Shown: positions 6,005 to 10,613 of the stretch, piece by piece
Position numbering within the stretch: the first letter of the stretch is position 1
Layout: each line of letters starts with the position of its first letter
Assembly: GCA_015654965.1 (NCBI GenBank)
Contig: JAATGD010000062.1
Span: forward strand, 1-10,613
From: Hyphomicrobiales bacterium
GTDB lineage: Bacteria > Pseudomonadota > Alphaproteobacteria > Rhizobiales > Rhizobiaceae
Direction of reading: 5' to 3'
DNA: 10,613 nt
Program-made: the position numbers and the translations under genes
Notes under the pieces: generated by a model
The model's input: the letters and a program-made list of their open reading frames with translations, nothing else
Database searches by the model: none
Told to the model about the DNA's origin: nothing

Positions 6005-6523
6005 ATGGCAGAACAGAAATCAAGCTATGGCTATGAAGAACTCCTGAGCTGCGCACGCGGCGAAATGTTCGGCCCCGGCAATGCCCAGCTTCCCCTGCCG
6101 CCTATGCTCATGGTCCATCGCATCACGGAAATTTCCGAGACGGGCGGTGAATTCGACAAGGGCTTTATTCGCGCTGAATATGATGTGCGCCCCGACGACT
6201 GGTATTTCCCGTGCCATTTTCAGGGCAATCCGATCATGCCCGGCTGCCTCGGCCTTGACGGCATGTGGCAATTGACCGGATTCTTTCTCGGTTGGCTGGG
6301 CGAACCCGGCCGCGGCATGGCGCTTTCCACTGGCGAAGTGAAGTTCAAGGGCATGGTGCGTCCGCATACGAAACTTCTGCAATATGGCATTGATTTCAAG
6401 CGCGTCATGCGCGGTCGCCTCGTGCTCGGCACGGCTGACGGCTGGCTCAAGGCCGATGGCGAAACGATCTACAAGGCAACCGATCTGCGCGTCGGTCTTT
6501 CGAAAGAAGACGGCGCCCAGTAA
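6005..6523 (+). CDS. fabA: 3-hydroxydecanoyl-ACP dehydratase/isomerase FabA
   Basis: FabA dehydrates 3-hydroxydecanoyl-ACP and isomerises trans-2- to cis-3-decenoyl-ACP, the branch point to unsaturated fatty acids in type II synthesis in the cytosol. The protein has 172 residues, the same as typical FabA. The hot-dog domain carries the active-site stretch CHFQGNPIMPGCLGLDGMW at 70-88, with catalytic His71 and Asp85 matching His70 and Asp84 of E. coli FabA. The motif after it (GMALSTGEVKFKG, 104-116) is also typical of FabA rather than FabZ. ATG 6005 is chosen for the ribosome site AGGGAGG four bases upstream and the family N-terminus; an earlier in-frame ATG at 5984 would lie before that site. 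FabB follows after 158 bases, and the two together define the FabA/FabB pathway. Confidence 0.97.
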   Translation: MAEQKSSYGYEELLSCARGEMFGPGNAQLPLPPMLMVHRITEISETGGEFDKGFIRAEYDVRPDDWYFPCHFQGNPIMPGCLGLDGMWQLTGFFLGWLGEPGRGMALSTGEVKFKGMVRPHTKLLQYGIDFKRVMRGRLVLGTADGWLKADGETIYKATDLRVGLSKEDGAQ

Positions 6524-6614
6524 TTTTAAATCAGCTAAATTCCACGAGCTTTGCCGCAGAAAAATAACTGTTTTCATGTGGGCGTGCTCAAAACATGCGA
6601 AGATCGCACTATGT

Positions 6615-6675
6615 AAGGACGAATATGGCGGCTGAATCTCAAGCGGCTGTCGGTCACGATTATGGTGCAAAGGAG
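6615..6675 (+). promoter_or_regulatory. Two competing ribosome binding sites ahead of fabB
   Basis: AAGGA at 6615-6619 sits five bases before an in-frame ATG at 6625; AAGGAG at 6670-6675 sits six bases before ATG 6682. Both are good sites. The downstream ATG fits the family N-terminus (RRVVVTGMG), while the upstream one would add 19 residues (AAESQAAVGHDYGAKENA). The downstream start is preferred, but two start sites, or a leader that tunes FabB output, cannot be ruled out. Confidence 0.45.
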
Positions 6676-6681
6676 AACGCG

Positions 6682-7905
6682 ATGCGGCGTGTGGTCGTAA
6701 CGGGTATGGGGATCGTATCCTCGATTGGCAACAACACCGAAGAAGTCACGACTTCGCTGCGCGAAGCAAGGTCCGGCATCAGCCGTGCAGAAGAATATGC
6801 GGAACTTGGCTTCCGCTGCCAGGTTTTCGGAACGCCGAAAATCGACGTCGAATCGCTCGTCGACCGGCGTGCCATGCGTTTTCATGGACGCGGCACGGCA
6901 TGGAATCACATCGCCATGGATCAGGCCATTGCCGATGCGGGTCTTTCGGAGGAAGAAGTTTCCAACGAGCGCACCGGCATCATCATGGGATCCGGCGGCC
7001 CTTCGACCCGCACGATTGTCGACTCAGCCGATATCACCCGCGAAAAAGGTCCCAAGCGCGTTGGTCCCTTTGCGGTGCCGAAAGCCATGAGCTCGACCGC
7101 TTCGGCAACGCTCGCCACGTTCTTCAAGATCAAGGGCGTGAATTATTCGATCTCATCGGCCTGTGCGACGTCGAACCATTGCATCGGCAATGCCTATGAG
7201 ATGATCCAATATGGCAAGCAGGACCGTGTTTTTGCCGGTGGCTGCGAAGACCTCGACTGGACGCTGTCGGTACTGTTCGACGCCATGGGCGCGATGTCGA
7301 CCAAATATAACGACGCACCATCCACGGCTTCGCGTGCCTATGACAAGAACCGCGATGGCTTCGTGATTGCCGGCGGTGCCGGTGTTCTGGTTCTCGAAGA
7401 TCTGGAAACCGCTCTTGCGCGTGGTGCCAAGATTTATGGCGAAATCATTGGTTATGGCGCAACTTCGGATGGCTATGACATGGTGGCTCCATCAGGCGAA
7501 GGTGGCGAACGCTGCATGCGCATGGCGCTTAAAACCGTCAAGGACAAGATCGACTATATCAATCCGCATGCCACATCGACGCCCGCCGGTGACGCGCCGG
7601 AAATCGAAGCCATTCGCCGCGTGTTCGGTGCGGGCGAGGATTGCCCGCCGATTGCCGCCACCAAATCGCTGACCGGCCATTCGCTGGGCGCAACCGGCGT
7701 TCAGGAAGCGATCTATTCACTGCTGATGATGCAGAACAATTTCATTTGCGAAAGCGCGCATATCGAAGAACTGGATCCTGCCTTTGCGGATATGCCGATC
7801 GTCCGCAAACGCATCGATAATGCTCAGCTCAACACCGTGCTATCCAATTCCTTCGGTTTTGGCGGCACCAATGCGACGCTGGTGTTCCAGCGCTATCAGG
7901 GCTGA
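6682..7905 (+). CDS. fabB: 3-oxoacyl-ACP synthase I FabB (KASI)
   Basis: FabB is the condensing enzyme that extends the cis-3-decenoyl-ACP made by FabA with malonyl-ACP, and so commits carbon to unsaturated fatty acids. It has 407 residues, typical for KASI. The thiolase-fold catalytic set is complete: nucleophile Cys161 in SSACATSNHC, His296 in NPHATSTPAGD, Lys328 in ATKSLTGHSLGATG and His333 in the same motif, corresponding to Cys163, His298, Lys328 and His333 of E. coli FabB. The C-terminal Gly-rich loop SNSFGFGGTNATLVF is at 388-402. The ending and the FabA neighbour favour FabB over FabF. The start at 6682 is supported by AAGGAG six bases upstream, although an ATG at 6625 is also well served. 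fabI begins 14 bases after its stop, so these two are surely cotranscribed. Confidence 0.97.
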   Translation: MRRVVVTGMGIVSSIGNNTEEVTTSLREARSGISRAEEYAELGFRCQVFGTPKIDVESLVDRRAMRFHGRGTAWNHIAMDQAIADAGLSEEEVSNERTGIIMGSGGPSTRTIVDSADITREKGPKRVGPFAVPKAMSSTASATLATFFKIKGVNYSISSACATSNHCIGNAYEMIQYGKQDRVFAGGCEDLDWTLSVLFDAMGAMSTKYNDAPSTASRAYDKNRDGFVIAGGAGVLVLEDLETALARGAKIYGEIIGYGATSDGYDMVAPSGEGGERCMRMALKTVKDKIDYINPHATSTPAGDAPEIEAIRRVFGAGEDCPPIAATKSLTGHSLGATGVQEAIYSLLMMQNNFICESAHIEELDPAFADMPIVRKRIDNAQLNTVLSNSFGFGGTNATLVFQRYQG

Positions 7906-7919
7906 GGGAGAGGGAAAAT

Positions 7920-8738
7920 ATGGAAGGTCTTATGAAAGGCAAACGCGGCCTCATCATGGGGGTCGCGAACAATCATTCTCTCGCCTGGGGAATTTCAAAA
8001 CAACTCGCCGCACAGGGTGCCGAACTCGCTTTCACCTATCAGGGCGATGCGCTGGGCAAGCGCGTCAAGCCGCTCGCCGAGCAACTTGGCTCGGACTTTG
8101 TGGTGCCTTGCGATGTCGAGGATATCGCATCGGTCGATGCGGTCTTTTCCGAGATCGAAAAGAAATGGGGTAAGCTCGACTTCATCGTTCACGCCATCGG
8201 ATTTTCCGACAAGACCGAATTGAAGGGCCGCTATGCGGACGTCACCACGCGCGATAATTTCAGCCGTACCATGGTGATTTCCGCCTACTCCTTCACGGAA
8301 ATGGCACAGCGCGCGGAAAAGCTGATGAAGGACGGCGGCTCGATCCTGACGCTGACCTATGGCGGCTCGACGCGCACCATCCCCAATTACAACGTTATGG
8401 GCGTGGCCAAGGCCGCACTTGAAGCGATGGTGCGTTATCTCGCAGCCGATTACGGCCCGCAGGGTATCCGCGTCAATGCAATCTCGGCTGGTCCCGTACG
8501 CACACTGGCCGGTGCCGGTATTGGTGACGCCCGCGCCATTTTCAGCTATCAGCGCCGCAATTCGCCCCTGCGCCGTACCGTCGATATCGATGATGTCGGT
8601 AAATCCGCGCTTTATCTCCTGTCGGACCTTTCAAGCGGTGTAACCGGCGAAATCCATTATGTCGATTCGGGCTATAACATCGTCTCCATGCCGACGCTTG
8701 AAGAGCTGAAAAGCTCGGACGCCGAACGCGGCGAATAA
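7920..8738 (+). CDS. fabI: Enoyl-ACP reductase FabI (NADH-dependent)
   Basis: FabI reduces trans-2-enoyl-ACP to acyl-ACP, the last step of each elongation cycle, and is the target of triclosan and diazaborines. It has 272 residues with a short-chain dehydrogenase fold. The nucleotide-binding motif is GVANNHSLAWGI (14-25). The FabI-type active site Tyr147, Tyr157 and Lys164 lies in TYGGSTRTIPNYNVMGVAK; these match Tyr146, Tyr156 and Lys163 of E. coli. Gly94 (HAIGF) and Met160 match the triclosan-contact residues Gly93 and Met159, but the position of Phe203 is Ala204 (GIGDARAIF). ATG 7920 has GGGAGAGGG just upstream, starting directly after the fabB stop; an in-frame ATG at 7932 is a weaker alternative. 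A strong terminator follows 12 bases after the stop, so it is the last gene of the fab cluster. Confidence 0.97.
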   Translation: MEGLMKGKRGLIMGVANNHSLAWGISKQLAAQGAELAFTYQGDALGKRVKPLAEQLGSDFVVPCDVEDIASVDAVFSEIEKKWGKLDFIVHAIGFSDKTELKGRYADVTTRDNFSRTMVISAYSFTEMAQRAEKLMKDGGSILTLTYGGSTRTIPNYNVMGVAKAALEAMVRYLAADYGPQGIRVNAISAGPVRTLAGAGIGDARAIFSYQRRNSPLRRTVDIDDVGKSALYLLSDLSSGVTGEIHYVDSGYNIVSMPTLEELKSSDAERGE

Positions 8739-8750
8739 GCCCAGACAATT

Positions 8751-8778
8751 AAAAAACCGCCTTCCGGGCGGTTTTTTT
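8751..8778. terminator. Bidirectional intrinsic terminator after fabI
   Basis: AAAAAACCGCC (8751-8761) pairs perfectly with GGCGGTTTTTT (8767-8777) around the five-base loop TTCCG, with a run of seven Ts at 8772-8778. On the other strand the A run at 8751-8756 becomes a T run, so it works both ways. It lies 12 bases past fabI and four bases past the convergent methyltransferase stop at 8783. Confidence 0.95.
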
Positions 8779-8782
8779 AAAT

Positions 8783-9805
8783 TCATTTCTTGGCATCGAA
8801 GATTTTAAAGCCGCCCGCCTCTTCCAGAAGCGTCACCGACTTGAACCTGGCTTTAAGCGTCACCTCATAGGGCAATTGCCGGTTGGCGACCATCAGAAGC
8901 CGCCCGCCAGTCTTGAGCCGTGAAGCGGCGGCGGCAATAAAGGCCTGCCCCAATGACGCGTCCGTGGCGCGGCCCTCATGAAAGGGCGGGTTCATGATGA
9001 CGGTATCGTAAATGCCGGTGAGCTTTTCGCTCGTCACATCGAACCAGTTGAACGTCATGGGCACCGATGCGCCCAGCCGCTCCAGATTGTAGCGCGCGGC
9101 TTGGAGCGCCTCGTAATCAGCCTCGAAAAGATCAATGCCCGTGATGCGGTCGGAAAATTTCAGGCTTTGTGCGGCAAGAAACCCCCAACCCGCACCAAGA
9201 TCGGCGACACGACCGAAGACGATCTTTTCCATATGTGGCACCAGAAGTGCCGAGCCTTTATCGATGGCACCATGCGAGAACATGCCCGCTTCGGTGCGAA
9301 ACGCATCGTCAATATCCACTGCCAGCGGTTTCAAAGCCTCAATGAAATCAGCATCCAGATCGGCAGGGCGTTGCAGCCAGAAAGCGACTGCATGATTCTT
9401 CGACAGGCGGTCGCTGATTTCCGCAATATTGCCGACCCATTTGCGAAAACTGTCAACGCCCAGTTTCTTGTCGCCTGCGACAACAATCCAGCCGCCCGGC
9501 TCAACCCGCGCCAGAAGCTCCGCAAACCACGCCTCGTTGCGTCCGCGATGTTTCCCCATGAGCATCAGCCCACCAGAAAAACGGCTGTCAGCGTCCAGCC
9601 TTGGCTCGGCGCGCAAACCTTCGCGCTCAAGCGCCAGAAAATCCGGTCGCCATGGCTGCAGGCAGGTAAGTGCCGCCTTCCATTGCGCATCCATCAGGCG
9701 GTCTGCGGACAGGCCGCAGGCGAGGAAAGACTGACCTTCTGCGGGCATATCGAGAATGCCCTGATCGAAGGGAAGAAAAAGTGTTTTCTGTGCCGGTGTC
9801 ATCAT
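8783..9805 (-). CDS. rsmC: RsmC-like class I rRNA guanine-N2 methyltransferase
   Basis: A cytosolic S-adenosylmethionine-dependent methyltransferase of 340 residues, the size of RsmC (G1207 of 16S rRNA) and a little shorter than RlmG. Two methyltransferase-like halves are expected in this family: the N-terminal half, about 1-170, lacks a clear cofactor motif, as usual. The C-terminal catalytic half has a family lead-in MFSHGAIDKGSALLV (175-189), cofactor motif VADLGAGWGFL (200-210), the acidic end of the next strand GIDLFEAD (223-230), and the catalytic NPPFHEGR (272-279). The combination of SHGAIDKGS and NPPFHEG points to RsmC/RlmG rather than to other N-methyltransferases; RsmC against RlmG cannot be fully decided by eye. 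It starts at ATG 9805 with an adjacent second ATG at 9802 and a weak GGGTGA ribosome site. It lies 85 bases downstream of pnp, behind a terminator. Confidence 0.85.
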   Translation of the reverse strand: MMTPAQKTLFLPFDQGILDMPAEGQSFLACGLSADRLMDAQWKAALTCLQPWRPDFLALEREGLRAEPRLDADSRFSGGLMLMGKHRGRNEAWFAELLARVEPGGWIVVAGDKKLGVDSFRKWVGNIAEISDRLSKNHAVAFWLQRPADLDADFIEALKPLAVDIDDAFRTEAGMFSHGAIDKGSALLVPHMEKIVFGRVADLGAGWGFLAAQSLKFSDRITGIDLFEADYEALQAARYNLERLGASVPMTFNWFDVTSEKLTGIYDTVIMNPPFHEGRATDASLGQAFIAAAASRLKTGGRLLMVANRQLPYEVTLKARFKSVTLLEEAGGFKIFDAKK

Positions 9806-9841
9806 GCTTCACCCATGAAGGTCAATTGCGCCATACGCAAC

Positions 9842-9868
9842 AAAAAAGCGCGCCCGAAGGCGCGCTTT
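9842..9868 (-). terminator. Intrinsic terminator of pnp with UUCG tetraloop
   Basis: On the minus strand AAAGCGCGCC (9868-9859) pairs perfectly with GGCGCGCTTT (9854-9845) around a TTCG loop closed by C-G, the very stable cUUCGg form, and the stem runs into six Ts ending at 9842. It begins 22 bases beyond the pnp stop. The downstream methyltransferase gene is therefore expressed by read-through or from a promoter of its own. Confidence 0.95.
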
Positions 9869-9890
9869 CCAGATAGGTCTTCCCACTGAA

Positions 9891-10613
9891 TTATTCAGCG
9901 TCAGCTTCCGCTTTCTTTTCGGCAACGACTTCCTTGCCGGTTTCCTGATCGACGACCTTCATCGACAGGCGAACCTTGCCGCGCTCGTCAAAGCCCATCA
10001 GCTTGACCCAGACCTTCTGGCCTTCCTTGACCACATCAGTGGTCTTTGCAACGCGGTCAGCTGCCAGCTGCGAGATATGCACGAGACCGTCACGCGGGCC
10101 GAAGAAGTTCACGAAAGCGCCGAAGTCAGCGGTCTTCACAACCGTACCTTCATAGATTTCGCCGACTTCCGGCTCGGCAACGATCGAATGAATCCACTTC
10201 TTGGCGGCTTCGATTTCCTTGCCGTTGGAAGAGGCGATCTTGATCGTGCCATCGTCTTCGATGTTGATCTTGGCACCGGTCTTTTCCACGATTTCGCGGA
10301 TGACCTTGCCGCCCGAACCGATCACATCACGGATCTTGTCGGTCGGGATATTCATCACTTCGATGCGTGGTGCAAATTCGCCCAGTTCCGCACGCGAAGA
10401 GGAGATGGCCTTGCCCATTTCTTCGAGAATATGGATACGGCCGCCCTTGGCCTGTTCCAGAGCGACCTTCATGATCTCTTCGGTGATGCCGTCGATCTTG
10501 ATGTCCATCTGAAGCGCAGTGATGCCTTCTTCGGTGCCTGCGACCTTGAAGTCCATGTCACCAAGGTGATCTTCGTCGCCGAGAATGTCGGAAAGAACGG
10601 CGAAACGCTCGCC
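9891..10613 (-). CDS. pnp: Polynucleotide phosphorylase, C-terminal third (5' end outside the window)
   Basis: PNPase degrades RNA 3' to 5' with phosphate and is part of RNA decay complexes. The frame is open to the window edge at 10613, giving 240 visible residues of a protein usually just over 700. At the visible start, DILGDEDHLGDMDFKVAGT carries the catalytic residues of the second RNase PH domain: visible Asp15, Asp21 and Lys23 correspond to Asp486, Asp492 and Lys494 of E. coli. The KH domain follows at about 88-130 with its GSGG loop (99-102, IGSGGKVIREIVEKTGAK), then the S1 domain at about 150-220 (GEIYEGTVVKTADFGAFVNF, GLVHISQLA). The short charged tail ends EKKAEADAE. A methionine codon at 10556 is internal, not the start. 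The strong terminator at 9842-9868 ends the transcript. Confidence 0.98.
   Translation of the reverse strand, partial: GERFAVLSDILGDEDHLGDMDFKVAGTEEGITALQMDIKIDGITEEIMKVALEQAKGGRIHILEEMGKAISSSRAELGEFAPRIEVMNIPTDKIRDVIGSGGKVIREIVEKTGAKINIEDDGTIKIASSNGKEIEAAKKWIHSIVAEPEVGEIYEGTVVKTADFGAFVNFFGPRDGLVHISQLAADRVAKTTDVVKEGQKVWVKLMGFDERGKVRLSMKVVDQETGKEVVAEKKAEADAE

Noticed and set aside
6569..6595. TGTTTT / AAAACA inverted repeat between fabA and fabB as a terminator
   Set aside because: The stem is six A-T-rich pairs with a 15-base loop and no U-run; too weak to claim as a terminator or to split the fab genes into separate transcripts.
8978..9889. A 303-codon open frame on the plus strand opposite the methyltransferase gene
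   Set aside because: The minus strand encodes a protein with methyltransferase motifs in the right order; the plus frame also crosses the pnp terminator and has no motif.

Overview
The window looks like a piece of the main chromosome of an alphaproteobacterium of the order Hyphomicrobiales (Rhizobiales), most likely Brucella or its close relative Ochrobactrum. The reasons are the gene order irr / fabA-fabB-fabI, an Irr-type Fur protein, an M17 aminopeptidase of the alphaproteobacterial type, a moderately high GC coding style and a characteristic intergenic palindrome. Genus assignment is from recognition only; no search was run. Genes are dense and on both strands. I see no IS element, phage gene, tRNA, rRNA or CRISPR.

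Left part (1-2963): the 3' two-thirds or more of an M17 leucyl aminopeptidase gene (+), a palindromic repeat filling the gap to a convergent gene for an exported double-SH3 protein (-), then, divergently, a D-2-hydroxyacid dehydrogenase of the glyoxylate/hydroxypyruvate reductase type (+) whose translation start is puzzling.

Middle (2976-5722, all -): a probable three-gene operon reading marR-like regulator -> NlpC/P60 peptidase with SH3 domains (4-base ATGA overlap) -> exported or membrane-anchored alpha/beta hydrolase (38-base gap). Upstream of it lies irr, the iron/heme-responsive regulator, closed off by a good intrinsic terminator.

Right part (5702-8778): a 303-base divergent control region, then fabA, fabB and fabI (+). 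FabA dehydrates and isomerises the C10 intermediate, FabB elongates the cis product, and FabI reduces the enoyl-ACP; together they form the branch for unsaturated fatty acid synthesis and the final reduction step. A bidirectional terminator ends this cluster.

Right edge (8783-10613, all -): an RsmC-like 16S rRNA guanine methyltransferase gene and, upstream of it behind a UUCG-loop terminator, the 3' third of pnp (polynucleotide phosphorylase), cut by the window edge.

Overall this is ordinary core chromosome. I found no convincing undescribed system. The points worth a second look are small: start-site conflicts, a cysteine-free Irr, a FabI substitution at a triclosan-linked position, a short MarR regulator coupled to a cell-wall peptidase, and several dyads.
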